Origin: Cunninghamia lanceolata
Taxonomy: Eukaryota; Streptophyta; Pinopsida; Cupressales; Cupressaceae
Reading direction: 5' to 3'
Assembly: GCA_027924645.1 (NCBI GenBank)
Contig: BSBN01000213.1
Coordinates: 31,436,501 to 31,500,500 of the forward strand
DNA: 64,000 bases
The stretch's first letter is position 1, and each line of letters starts with the position of its first letter. Shown one piece after another: positions 1 to 11,720 of this stretch. Both the position numbers and the translations under genes were made by a program. Below the pieces are notes generated by a model that worked only from the letters and a program-made list of their open reading frames with translations, searched no databases and was not told the origin of the DNA.

Positions 1-560
1 AGAGTCGGGACATCGTGAGGTCTTTGAAAGAGAACATTTAGAAGGCGCAGAATCAACAGAAGCAGTATGCAGACCAACACAAGGTTGAGCGTTCTTTTGA
101 GGTGGGTGATATGGTGTACCTTATGCTACAGCCATACAGACAATCTACTCTTAAGAGGAGTGGTGCTGAGAAGTTAAAGCCACGGTATTATGGTCCATTC
201 AGGATCTCTAGGAGGGTTGGAGAGGTGGCTTATGGGTTGGAGAGGTGGCTTATGAGTTAGAATTGCCGGCAGAAAGTAGAGTTCATAATGTCTTCCATGT
301 GTCACGCCTCAAAAAGGCACTAAAGCACAATGTGATACCTTCTACAGAGTTGCCTCCTCTTGATGAAGAGGGGAAGTTGGTTTTGATACTTGAGGCCATC
401 ATTGACACCAGGGAACATACATTGAGGAAAAGAGTCATCAGGGAATATTTGGTGAAGTGGAAGAACCTGCCGGTAGAGGATGCTACATGGGAGAGTGAGC
501 AAATCTTGTTGCATCCAGATCTGAGATTGCTTGAGGCAAGCAATCTTGGGGAGGGCGGAC
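1..560 (+). pseudogene. Gypsy-1 integrase C-terminus and chromodomain (3' end of pol)
   Basis: This is the tail of a Ty3/Gypsy chromovirus polyprotein; the rest lies left of the window. The frame reads a GPY/F-type integrase end (YYGPF, then FHVSRLKKAL) followed by a chromodomain-like segment (EYLVKWKNLP...ATWESEQ), which in this family is thought to steer integration to particular chromatin. It matches the same region of gypsy-2 (28792-29227) closely. A 20-bp direct duplication (213-232 and 233-252) shifts the frame inside the GPY/F part, so this copy is dead. A purine-rich tract (ttggggagggcggac) just before the LTR is the polypurine primer of the family. Confidence 0.9.
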
Positions 561-1842
561 TATAATGTCCACTTTTTCTAGTGAGTTAGTCTATACTTGG
601 TTCCCGTAGACTAACCAAAGTGGTTAGGGAACTCTGGGAGTTCATTTGGTTGATTTCTGACATTCTGGCTAGGACTTACTATTTTTAGGAAGTCGCGAAG
701 TTGGCTATTTTGGGAAACTCTTTACTGAGATGGAGCGTTTTGCCAAGATCTTTCCAACGGTCTATAACTCATGGGATTCTGTGACCGTTTGGGCTTTCAT
801 ATTAAAGTTCGTAAGTTATACTTTATTATTATATTTGGACTTTAATTAATTAATGTCGGTGACTTTGGAGAAATAAGGAAAAATGCAAAAATAAGTCACT
901 AAGGGTTTTGGGTGCCCCTTTGAGGAATAAAAAACAAATTTAAAAATAACATTTCTCTCTCATATGGGTCAACCCACTTGTGGAGTTATAAAAAGGCAAA
1001 GAGTGGGAAAAGTTATTCATTCTTGAATCTTGATATTACATTTTATGCTTCTATTTGCTCTGCAAATGAGGGTTTGGGGGATTTCTTCCAACCAGGGCTT
1101 TTGGTGATGGAAACCACCATTGGTAGCAATCTTCCGCAAGTGTGAAAGATCACCCAAGGGGATTTTGGAGCAGCCATATTCAGTGGCTGTATTTGAACTT
1201 CATTTTGATACCACCATTGACGGAGATGGAGATAACAAGATATATCTTATTGCAGTTTTGTTGCAGCTAAGGAAGAGTATTAGTGACGGATTGTATTGCA
1301 GATTTGAGAAGGGTTGGGACTGCCATTTCTTCATTGCTGGCCGTACTTCATTTTGCTGGCCGTACCTCTTCATATGTAGGCCGTACCACTTCATATGTTG
1401 GCCATACTTCTTGGAGCAGCCGTTTGGAGTTTATTGGGGCTATTCTTCCTTGCTTAGTGGTTGTTTTTGACCTAAGGGTCTATGCTGATAGTTGTAGATT
1501 GTTTCCTTGCATTTGCTGATACTTTCAATGCAAAACTCCATTGTCATGTTGCTGGTCCGTCAACAGTAGAAATATGAAGATGCTTATTTTGACATGGATA
1601 TGTGATGGTTATTCATTTTATGCCATTCTATGAACTGGGTCTTCATTATTTAATTCATATCTGTTATAGTTTTTCTGGGTTTTCAGTTGTATGCTATATT
1701 CCTTGTATTCTGACATACACACTTCAAGAAAACGAAAACCCCCTTCTGCATCTTCTATCTAGTTCTGAAAGATCACAGAAAAAACTAAAAAATATATTAT
1801 TAAAAAGATAAATCAAAAGAACAACAGGTGCAGGTTAGTACA
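561..1842 (+). repeat. 3' LTR of gypsy-1
   Basis: This LTR aligns along its length with the gypsy-2 LTRs at 23111-24379 and 29228-30512. It begins TATAATGTCC (one base off the family TGTAATGTCC) and ends GGTTAGTACA. A TATA-like box (gttataaaaagg) lies near 985. The next base, 1843, is Copia coding sequence, so gypsy-1 is inserted in the Copia element. The expected TSD is TTGTT at 1843-1847; its partner lies outside the window. Confidence 0.88.
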
Positions 1843-4800
1843 TTGTTCCTGACATTTCAACAAACCTCCTTTCCGTTTACCAGATTTGCCATTCTGGCAC
1901 TGGTAAGACAGTTGAGTTCTCACCACATGATGTGGTTATTCGAGACCTCCATGATCCTGATTTAGTTGTGGCTACTGGGAGTGTTGTTCCTGCATCCTGC
2001 CTATACAGATATGATGGCTTTGAGAGCTTAGATGGTTATGGTTCATCACTTATAGCACACGCGGACACAGTGAACAGGCTTTGGCATGAGAGTTTTGGCC
2101 ATGTCAATTATAGATATCTATAGCAGATGAGTACATAGGCACTTGTGATTGGGCTCCCTCAGATTTCCTATACTGATGGTGTTTGTCGAGGATGTGTACT
2201 TGGCAAACATCACCAGGATTCTTTTCCTACGGGTAGAGCCACACATGCTAAGGCACCCTTGGAGTTGGTAAATAGTGACCTCATGTCCTTTTCGACTTCT
2301 TCATTTTCAGGGGCCAAATTTGTGCTCACATTCATTGACGACTTCTCTAGGCGTACATGGGTGTACTTTCTTAAGTACAAGAGTGATGTCTTTGATACCT
2401 TCAGGATCTTCAAGACATTCATGGAGAAGCGGTCTAGACTTTCTATCAGGAGGATACGCACAGACAATGGGGGGGAGTATGTCAATCAGGCTTTCAGGGA
2501 CTTTTGTACTGAGCATGGTTTGCAGCATCAACTTTCAATTCCTTACACCTCTCAGCAGAATGGTGTTGCTGAGAGAGAACAAAACTTTACGGGAGATGGC
2601 CAATTGTATGATTCAATCATGTGATATGGATTCTTCATTCTAGGTTGAGGCAATGAATTGTGCCACTTACATTCAGAATCGAATGCCTCATAAGGCATTA
2701 TGATAAATGACTCCTGAGGAGGCTTGGACCCATGTCAAGCCCGATGTTTCTACATTCCGAGTTTTTAGTAGTGAGGCTTGGGCATACATTCCTGATGCTT
2801 AGCGGAAAGCCATGGAGAGGAAAAGCCGACCACTCATATTTGTTGGCTACTGCGAGGATGTTAAGGCGTACAAGTTGTTTGATCCTGATTCCAAAGAGGA
2901 CTTGTTTCGACGAGATGTCCAGTTTGATGAGCGCTTTCCTCGGATGGATTCTCCATCACTAGCTTCTCCCTCACTTCCGACTCCTCCCACTTCATCTCTT
3001 GAGGATTCCTTATCTCTTGAGGATGATGTTGCTGATGATCCACCTTCACCACCACCTCCAGATATTCAGCCTTTACTCAAGTGGGCCCGCAATACTATTG
3101 ATGCAGTTGGACCTTTGGCAGGTGATCCTTCAGATTCCTGCCGTACTCGTGCACAGACATCTGGTGCTAGTCTTTTGAGTCATGTCATTTCAGATGATCC
3201 TCAGAAGTTTTCAGAGGCGACCGGTAATCCTGAGTGAGATAGGGCTATGGAGGAGTATTCTTCATTGATGAAGAATAATACTTGGGATCTAGTTTCTCTT
3301 CCTAAGGGAAGAAAGATGGTTCGATGCAAGTGGGTGTACCGTACCAAATATGCTGCAGATGGTTCTATTGATAAGTATAAAGCTCGTCTTGTTGCAAAGG
3401 GGTTTTCTCAAGTTGAGGGTATTAACTACTCCGAGACCTTTGCTCCTGTTGCCAAGATGAATTCTATTCGCTTTGTACTTTCCTTAGCAGCTTCACAAGG
3501 ATGGACAGTTTTTCAAATGGATGTGAAGAGTGCATTCTTGCATGGAGACCTAAATGAGGAGATCTATATGGAGCAGCCTCAAGGATTTGTGCAGGACACT
3601 TCATTGGTTTGTAGACTTCGACGTTCATTATATGGTCTCAAACAAGCCCCTAGGGCTTGGTATGAGAAGATGGACTCTTTTCTGCTTTCTTCTGGCTTCA
3701 CCCGCTGTCATTCCGATCACACAGTGTACATTCAGTGTTAGGAGAGTGATCTTTTGATCCTTGTGATATATGTTGATGATTTGATTCTTACAGGTAGCTC
3801 ATCCTCCATGATTCAAAGTGTTTAGAGACCTTTGATGGAGCAGTTTGAGATGACAGATCTTGGTCTTCTACACTACTTTCTTGGTCTACAGGCTATTCAG
3901 TCTTCGGATGGGATTTCCATATTTTAGCAGATGTATGCTCTTGATATGCTTCAGAGATTTGGCATGCTTGATTGCAAGCCTGCCCCCACACCATTTCAGT
4001 CAGGTGTTGTCTTGTCTTCCACTTGTACTACTCCATCAGTAGATTCTACATTATACAGGCAGTTGGTTGGCAGCTTATTGTACTTGACACATTCTTGTCC
4101 TGATCTTTCCTTTGCAGTTGGTCTTGTCTCTTGGTTCTCACATGATCCACACGAGAGCCATTAGTAAGCTGCCAAACGTGTATTGAGGTATATTCATGGC
4201 ACCACTCATTATGGCATTCACTATACATCAGGGGCACCTCACATTATTGGCTTCACTGACTCAGATTGGGTTGGTGATGTCAATGACCGGAAGTCTACTT
4301 CTGGCTTTGTTTTTTGCCTTGGTTTTGGTCCTATTACATGGTCTTGCAAGAAGCAATCTGCTATTGCATTATCATCTACAGAGGTTGAGTACCGAGCTGC
4401 AGTTTTAGCTAGCCACGAGGTTTTATGGCTTCGACAGTTGATGGCTGAGTTTGGTTTTCCTCCTGATAGTCCCACTCTTCTTTGGTGTGACAATCAAAGT
4501 GCTATTCACATTTCACGCAACCCAGTGGAGCATCAACGGGCTAAGCACATTGAGATCCACATGCACTTCATCAAGTAGTTGATTCAGGATGGTTCTCTCA
4601 TCTTGGAGTACATTCCTACAGAGGAGCAGGTTGTAGACATCTTCACAAAACCTTTGGCATCACCTTGCTATCTTCAGTTGTGATCCATGCTTGGGGTGAA
4701 GAAAGTTGTCCTTAAGGGGTCTTTATGAGGCCTTCATGTTTTTTTCAGACATGATTTCATCTCTTTTTGGAGAGGAGTTTTTTTCCCGCTGGGTTTTCTC

Positions 4801-4931
4801 CTTTACTCTGCTTTACAGAGATTTGGTTGTATTTGGGTACCTCATCAGGCCTAGTTGCTGGGACCCATCTTTGCTTTCATGCATTTGTCCTTAGTTTTTT
4901 AGCTTCTCCCTAAGTTCATCTTAAGGTGGGG
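1843..4931 (+). pseudogene. Copia retrotransposon pol remnant (GAG-pre-integrase, integrase, RT, RNase H)
   Basis: Reading order is Ty1/Copia. A GAG-pre-integrase motif (LWHESFGHVNYRYL, about 2080-2120) is followed by an integrase core (CRGCVLGKH; FIDDFSRRTWVYF; RTDNGGEY; QQNGVAERE, about 2165-2580). The reverse transcriptase follows (KWVYRTKYAADGSI; QMDVKSAFLHGDL; YVDDLIL, 3240-4000), then RNase H (WCDNQSAIHI; DIFTKPLA, 4180-4670). The left end is cut by gypsy-1 between protease and GAG-pre-integrase. There is a frameshift near 2620-2800 and about ten in-frame stops, mostly TAG where CAG (Gln) is expected, or TAG/TAA at a TGG-CAA pair (about 4161-4166). It is non-functional. The non-coding 3' part (4690-4931) ends in the polypurine tract aaggtgggg. 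Confidence 0.93.
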
Positions 4932-5241
4932 TGTTAGAGTAATAGGTTCTTTACTTAATTAATTTAATCATATTGATTAATTAATTAAGTCACCTTTACT
5001 TTATTTCACTTAAACTAAACTTAGGCACTTTAATATTTTATTATTAATCCTAGGGTCCTCACTTTTAGGGTTTCGATCTCCTTTTATAAGGAGTGATCTT
5101 ATTGTAATTATTCATTCTTTATGCATTTGGTTTCATGTTTGCAGAGCACCATTATTGTGCCTCTTGGTCTCCTTTGTGTGGCAGGTTATTTGCTTGCAGG
5201 TGTTCATTAGGATCTGTGAGGTTGGTTTATCAACTTCAACA
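4932..5241 (+). repeat. 3' LTR of the Copia element
   Basis: A short (310 bp) LTR starts TGTTAGAGTA directly after the polypurine tract and ends ACTTCAACA, giving TGTT/AACA termini. A TATA box (cttttataagg) lies at 5081-5091. The right boundary is inferred from the terminal CA and the change of sequence character; the 5' LTR is outside the window, so it cannot be verified by alignment. Confidence 0.75.
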
Positions 5242-6857
5242 AAAACCACTATGTTGACGTTGTGCCACTCTGATCATGATTGTAAAATCATCGTGCCCAA
5301 ACTGCACTATCCTCTCTTGGAACCCCCAAAAGTGACTAATGTCAAAACCCAAACTGAAATACCTCGAAAGGTTAAACCCTATACCATGAAACAACTCCTG
5401 CTGATACATCATAGTAACATCCACATTTGCAATCTCATTGCCTATCACGATTTTGGGCAACAAAAAATTAAACTTGCTCCGCCATAAGGAAATAAACTCA
5501 GCAAAACCTCTCATGACATCCCAAAGATGAAGAAGACCAATCATAGTCATCACTCTGAAATCAAACAACCAAGGAATGTCTCTATTGTTGCCAATTGAAA
5601 TCATGTCATCGACACAACCTCCAAGTGTCAAAAGAACAGTTCCGAACAAACCAACACACCCAACCCACTACAACCAGAAAAACATCATCTGAAGATATAC
5701 ATACCATCACCATGAAGTATTTGCAATGACCATCACTCACCAAAGTCGGAAAAATAAATAAATGAACCGTGTTCGGAAAACTTCTCATAACCAGCTGCCC
5801 CAAATAATGTCAAGCATCAAAATCAATCTACTCATTAAAAGTTGTTGCCATAACCAACGTAGAAATATAAGGAGAGTGGTAATCAATCTGATATCCAATT
5901 GTGAATATAGGAGGCATGAGTATGGAAGTAACCAAAGAGTCATCTCCTATGATCAAATCACCTCCAGCAACCAATTCCAACCTCCAAATACTCCACTGTT
6001 GCTCTGAAATGACAAACCAACACAGCTGCGAGTCAAGAGCTGAAGTCATGTATAGGCTGATCGGAAAGTGGACAGCGGTGCTAACACTCATTGTTGCAAC
6101 TCCAAGACCCTCTGAAAGATGAATCATAGCATGTGGAAACTCGCTGTCTTGAACCCACACTGAGGGCAAACTATCAAAGTTTACATCACAAACCTTCATA
6201 AAATGAACTCTCTGAGTTAGGAAGGTCTGAAGTAAACAATAATGACTGCTGTCCAAAACCGAAATCAGAGAGGTACAATCTGATTTTAGTGCTCTACACC
6301 AAGGACAACAGCAGCACCAACGGATTTCCCAAGTAGGAGCATGGGTGAAAAGCATTGTGTTGTGCCCAAGCAGCTCAGAAGTGCTCGGAAAACATCTCCA
6401 AGCAATCATCAACTGAAAATCCTCACTACCTCGACAAAGAATAGTGTGCCAACTTCTCTGAATGAAAGCAAACCAAAAAATGAATTGGCTGACCTGCCAC
6501 CAAACAACAAGCTCAAAACGGAAAGACTGATCCAATTTTTCCCAAGGAATACACCCAATAGTCACCAATCGTTCACTAACCCAATCCTTACTTAAAATTT
6601 CTCTCCAATCCCTTTGTAGATGACCAAATGGAATAACTAGATGGCTGGTAAGGGAAAGAACAACATTATTAAGTCTGAAATTTTGATCCTTATCCCTCTA
6701 AAGATCACTCTTATGACTCCCAATACTCTCTGACAATTCTTGTTGAGAACTCCAAGCATGGATACCTAACCAAGAATGATCTCCCAAAATCAATACATCC
6801 CATGACAGAAATGCATCACCAATTACATATGAGAAGTATGCAATATTACTTACCAAC
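5242..6857 (-). mobile_element. Distal internal region of the PDS5-carrying LTR element, function unknown
   Basis: This stretch belongs to the minus-strand LTR element whose 5' LTR is 8878-10576. Open stretches on the minus strand (6568-5828 and 5649-5236) are rich in Trp, Cys and Phe and resemble no retroviral domain I know. They may be fortuitous or degenerate. No gag, protease, RT or integrase motif is visible, so the element looks non-autonomous. The Copia element truncates it at 5241/5242, and its 3' LTR must lie left of the window. Confidence 0.5.
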
Positions 6858-8567
6858 TCAACTAAGGTATGAAATGACACTTGTTGGCCAACTCCAAAAC
6901 TCAAAGCTAAACCTCATGCAAGAATGAAGAAACTCATAATAAATACCAACAAGGAAATGATTCTCAACTGAAATCATTAATTTGCATACCCAAGTTACCT
7001 TCCAATTCCTCGTGTAGCAAGGAATGATGATGCCTCCTCGTGTCATATCATCCCAAATGCAAACTTCATCTATCTCCTTATTTGCACATTTCATATTCGG
7101 TGGTTTACCAGGAGGGTAACCAAACTCCTCATAAAGTGAACCTGAATCAAAAACAATTTGAGTACCACACTCCAACTCAGATTCTAAATCTTCTCCATTT
7201 TCACCAAGTGCAATGCTACAATCATGAGTAGTCCCAACATTCAAGTCAAGAGGTGGATTGTCATACACCATATCAACACCCATCTCAAACAATGGATTAT
7301 CAACAATCACCACAAACGATTTTTTCCAACCATGTTCATGCAAAGAAAATAAACTGCTGCTATGATGAATACTAAAATCAGAACCTTCATTCTTGTCATC
7401 AATGACTCCAAGGCTATCCCAAATCACCTGTGCCTCTTCCTTATCATTTTCAATAGTGAACTGTGAATCTAAATCAACAAGACCACTAGGTCTCTGCTCA
7501 GGATCAGCTACATGCAATGGGAAATCAGATTTGTTCTCAACATTAAAAACACCACTTATATCACCATCATTGAAATTTAATGTAGAATCATCATTATTAG
7601 CTGATTTAAAGACATCATCCTCTTTGCCTTCAACAAGCCCATCATTTGAAGGTATATCAATGATCTCAACTATCCCAACATTTTCACTAGTGTTATCAGC
7701 TTCATTGGGAAACTTTAATTGTGTATCTAAGGCTGCAGTTTTGTCACTTTCATTGCACACATCCTCATCCTTAGTAGCTGCATGCATAACTAAAGAATCA
7801 TCATGAATCCCTGTCACATAGTCTTCATGAGTCAAGGCACCATATCCATCCAAAAGTTCAGCCATAACCCTCTTTTCATTATCCTACTTCTCACTATCCA
7901 AGAAAGGTTTCAATTTCTTTTCACATTGATCAATCACCCTTCTAGCTAATCTCCCTTTAACTAATGGAATTCCAAGAATCCCCTTCGTTTTGTTAGCTAA
8001 AAGGATAGAAAAAAGAGACTGTGACACGTCTTCTTTCTCATTAATAGTCAAAACCATAATGCTTTGCGTGGCTGCAATAACATCATCATCATGTTCTATC
8101 TCGACTGAAGTAAAGAAATGGTGAAACATGTAGATCAAATCATGCAATCCCAAATCCAACATAAGGTTACTCAATCTGATTTCTGCAAATGTTTCAAGTA
8201 TAGCAACCCTTCTAGAAAAATGAGAGCATGTTATATCATCAATATGTCGAAAACTATCCACCACTAGTTGAATTACATCTTTCATTGTGTTATCAATGTA
8301 CGGAGTGGTAGGTGCTGTAATTCTCATCATTTAACTTAAACAAGAAGCAACAAGAAGTCTTACATCATTATCTTTGTGTCTCAAAAGTTTTCTCTTACCC
8401 AAGGAAGTCACCAAAGGTTTCATATTTCTTTGCATTCCCCGAGAAGGTGATTGTTTCACCATGTATAGACATCCCTCAACTTCCTCCAAAGTCCTAAGAA
8501 GGACATCTTTTGGCTGATCAAGATCCTCACCTGCATGGTAAAGCTTTAGTCCTACCTTAACATCCAT
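6858..8567 (-). pseudogene. PDS5-like sister-chromatid cohesion factor fragment captured inside an LTR element
   Basis: The minus strand is one continuous frame of about 570 codons with only two in-frame stops (TAA at 8331-8333, TAG at 7884-7886). The first 225 residues follow the N-terminal HEAT-repeat region of plant PDS5 proteins, which regulate cohesin on chromatin. Recognisable blocks are LEEVEGCLYMVKQSPS, MKPLV...LLRHKDNDVRLLVASC, MRITAPTTPY, RRVAILETFAEIR and CEKKLKPFL. The later part (7865-6858) is acidic and Asp/Asn/Glu-rich; it could be a diverged PDS5 tail or element sequence. No introns interrupt the match, as expected for an RNA-mediated capture. It starts about 290 bp downstream of the LTR and primer site on the same strand. 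A functional host PDS5 is unlikely because the Tudor and distal HEAT regions are not seen. Confidence 0.8.
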
Positions 8568-8864
8568 GAATTATGCAAACAAGATTAAAGCATGAAATTC
8601 TGCTCCCATTGCTAGGTATTCCTTCAAAATTTCTTCTTTCGTGAGTGGCTTCATGATTTGTAACCATTAAACAAACTTCTGGCCACTGAAATGTTGAATA
8701 CTAACTGAGGAAACTGCACTTGTAAAGGGTTCTATATGCTGGGGAACCTCAATATCTCACTGTGACCTATTCCGTCTAAGATAATACTAGTGTGAACCAG
8801 GTTGCATGTCTCAGTACATACTCTGCATATCTATGTCAGACCTCACAGGATGGCAGGATACACT
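8568..8864 (-). other. 5' leader of the PDS5-carrying element
   Basis: This lies between the primer-binding site and the PDS5-like frame. The minus strand has a short open stretch starting MKPLTKEEILKEYLAMG at about 8654 that stops just before the PDS5-like ATG. I do not recognise it; it may be a residual upstream exon or a chance ORF. No other structure is seen. Confidence 0.4.
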
Positions 8865-8876
8865 GCTCTGATACCA
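8865..8876 (-). promoter_or_regulatory. Primer-binding site (tRNA-iMet type)
   Basis: On the minus strand this reads TGGTATCAGAGC, the standard plant primer site complementary to the 3' end of initiator tRNA-Met. It starts one base after the LTR end (TGCTACA). It fixes the orientation of the element and the inner edge of its 5' LTR. Confidence 0.9.
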
Positions 8877-8877
8877 C

Positions 8878-10573
8878 TGTAGCATACACCCTCGGATATA
8901 TGTTTTTTCTGTGCCAAGTTTTTTTCCTTTCTGACTGCTTTTGGGTTTAGGGTTTCATGTTTGTTTTTTCATGTTTTGATTTTGCAACATAAACATAGAA
9001 TAAAGGGTATATAACTAAAACCCAAAAAAACTAAGATAGATATGAACAAACTAATGAAGACCCAGATTGTATTATAGCAAAATATGAATTACAATGACAT
9101 ACCCATGTCAAGATTTTCAACTTCATACATGTGCTGACGAAAGTCTAGCAATAAAAGCCCAGTAAAGATGCTCCAAATGCCCAAATTGGAAGAAGTCTTG
9201 GCATTCAAATATCAGCAGCATAATGTCAAACCCTAGGTGATTAGAATACAAGTCATAATAGCTCCGAATGAAGAAAGATTCGTTACCAACAATACCCACA
9301 ACCTCCCTTATGTTGTACGACCAGGCTGAAGCATGTATCAGCAACTAATAAATTATTGACAACCTTATTTCCTTCTGTTTTGTGGTAGAAATTACTACAG
9401 TGGTTGGGCGCTCAAACTAATGCAAAGAACATAATGAAAACTGCCACAAATCATCACCAAGAATCCTCACAAACAGCACGGCCTCTCCCAACAATGGTAT
9501 GGCTGGCAGCAAGAATGAATGCAGTCTCCAAAACTCATAAAAACCTTCAAAATCAGACCTCTATTATCTCTTCCCAACTTGTCATAAAAAATCTGCAAGT
9601 AGATGTTCAATAGTTGTCCAAATCTTCGTCGAAATGTACCAAATTGAAGCCCAAATCAAGCCCCTGAATGAAGCCTCCAATTTCCCTTTCTAATGTGGTC
9701 TTTCACACACGAAGAAAGGTGCCCTTGCTGAGGTTTCCGTTTAGCAAGTCAATATCAAACTCTCAAAGCTCCAAAACTTCAAGAACGCACGACAATCTCC
9801 AAACCAAGTGAGTGAAAAATAATAATCCAAGCATATCAAATGACTCCCATTCACCTCTTTTTATAATTCCACAAGAGGGGTCCATTCACTTTGGAGGGAA
9901 ATATTTCTTTTAATTTCACTTTTAATATTTCCCAAGGTGAGCGCTCCACAAAATGACTTAAGTGTCTTTTAAATATTTTTTTTTCATCACTTAACCATTA
10001 TAACCCAAATTCCAATATTAAATATTAATTTAATATTAATAATTTACGGACTTTAAAACAGAGGCCCACATGAACTCGGAATCTAGTGATCTATAGACTG
10101 TTGGAAAGGTCTCGCCAAGACGCTTCATCTCCAACACCGAAAATCCCGAAACGGACATAAACCCTAATTTGCCAAAATTAGCGAGTCCGGGCCCAACGTT
10201 CAAAATCGCCTAGAAAGACATCGCCTTAAACCATTTGATATCACCGAGCTCAATGCAACATCTGGGGTAGCCAACGGCTGACTGCCAAGTCACCAAAACA
10301 GTGCCAGACTGACACTTATTATAAATAGCAGTGTTCTCTGAGGACCAGAGAGAACAAACCTAGAAAAACCCAGAAAGATTGTCGCCATGCAAGCACTTAC
10401 TATAAATAGCAAGTATGGACAAATTGTCTGAAATCTCTCCAGAAAGTGTCATACAGCTCCACTGGATCACCGAAACACATTGGTGACATCAAAATACTCC
10501 TCTAATTAGGCTGTCACCAACCCAAAAAATTAGCTCCAACTGTGTTGCAAGAGAACCCGAAAATGGGGACATC

Positions 10574-10576
<3 letters not shown>
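8878..10576 (-). repeat. 5' LTR of the PDS5-carrying element
   Basis: Read on the minus strand it starts TGTGATGTCCCC (10576) and ends ATGCTACA (8878), 1699 bp, immediately followed by the primer-binding site. A TATA-like box (attataaaaag) lies near 9860. Its U3 contains a block (about 10076-10130) nearly shared with the gypsy-1/gypsy-2 LTRs, around the word CCTTTCCAACAGTCTAT. The outer end abuts an (AT)n tract inside LTR A, so a TSD cannot be read. Confidence 0.78.

Positions 10577-10614
<38 letters not shown>
10577..10614. repeat. (AT)n microsatellite
   Basis: About 19 AT dinucleotides lie exactly at the junction between the PDS5-element LTR and LTR A. The element probably integrated at an AT-rich site. 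The tract also gives a meaningless Ile/Tyr-rich translation. Confidence 0.95.
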
Positions 10615-10616
<2 letters not shown>

Positions 10617-11720
10617 CTGCTGATATATTCCTTGCAGATCTATCTTTGCCTTGTATCTGTTGCTAATTACTTCAGAAATATATTATTACTTGCTTTGCTA
10701 TTATACTTAGAAAAGTACATCATAAATATATAATTTTAAACTCAGAATATATCTCATTCTTATACTGAAAAATATATCATCGAATTCCTACTTGCCTCCT
10801 TTTGTCATACCTTCTATCCTCTTTTATATCATTTCAAGATAGGAGATAGACACAACCTTTCAGATTACACTTATTTGCTAATCGCACCTTTTCTGGTATT
10901 AAACTCTGCACTCTTCATATATTAATCATACTAATTGCTACCATATGAATCATAGCATATTTAATTAAAAGTTTCCACTATTGCATTTCATATTTTCATG
11001 TATGAATCGCACCTCCCTTTCAATATACAAATCACACCCTTCCATTACTATAAACTGTTGCTTTTCCATTCATATTAATCACACTATTTCATATGCTGCC
11101 TGTCATCACAATAGTCTCTGCCTTTACAAACTGTTTCCTTAAACAATTCGCATCATATCATATATTAAATGTTTCTCCTTAATGAATCGTAGCACATTGC
11201 ATAAGGCATGAGACACTTGAGCGCCTATTATGGGAGATGTCGGCTTCTTTAGATCTTTATCCTTTGTTTAAACTTTTAAACTCTAACATGGTCGGCCATT
11301 TAATATGAATTGTTTCTTAATAATTAGTTTTGTCTTATAGTCGGCCACTTCACTTCCTTTTATTATTTGGTTACTAATAAGACACTTCATATAAATTATA
11401 ATTTGTTATTTATAATAATATAATAATACATCTTGTTAATTATTATTGGTTTGTTAAATAAATATATAATATATTGAATTTTAATCATATTAAAATATTT
11501 ATATAATAATATTATTTATTAAATATTATATATTATTAATATTTGATATGTTTATTAAATATTAATACATACACAATTATTACCGGGAGCACTCTCTATC
11601 ATTCAAATTGATTATGAAGGGGACATGACAAAAAACCACATTTCAATAAAGCAACTTCATTGTTTTATCATGATGTTTAAATCTTTAATTTAAACAATGC
11701 TTTAACATCGGGATATCACA
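10615..11720 (-). repeat. LTR A (truncated), minus orientation
   Basis: On the minus strand it begins at 11720 as TGTGATATCCCGATGTTAAA. It shares its first about 130 bp with solo LTR B (21301) and LTR C (from 38260), including the 8-bp-arm inverted repeat at 11675-11695. A very AT-rich stretch (11400-11600) and a purine-rich U5-like part follow. The distal end is cut by insertion of the PDS5-carrying element. Comparison with the X 3' LTR (30590 region) shows A sits inside the X 5' LTR; the retained TSD copy would be GGTAC at 11721-11725. Confidence 0.75.

Noticed and set aside
245..565. Host chromodomain (HP1-like) protein
   Set aside because: The chromodomain is fused to an integrase end and followed at once by a polypurine tract and LTR, as in gypsy-2 and gypsy-3.
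1120..1470. Open reading frames within gypsy LTRs
   Set aside because: They fall in LTR sequence that is non-coding in the aligned copies at 23600-24100 and 29700-30200, where the frames are not conserved.
5828..6568. Membrane protein gene (Trp/Phe-rich 246-codon ORF)
   Set aside because: No conserved motif, neighbouring frames are equally open by chance, and it lies inside the decayed PDS5-carrying element. Kept only as an unknown region.
6858..8567. Functional host PDS5 gene
   Set aside because: Two in-frame stops, no introns, only the N-terminal part, and enclosed between LTR/primer site and truncated element sequence.
10542..10733. ORF of 63 codons rich in Ile/Tyr
   Set aside because: It is the translation of the (AT)n microsatellite and flanking AT-rich LTR sequence.
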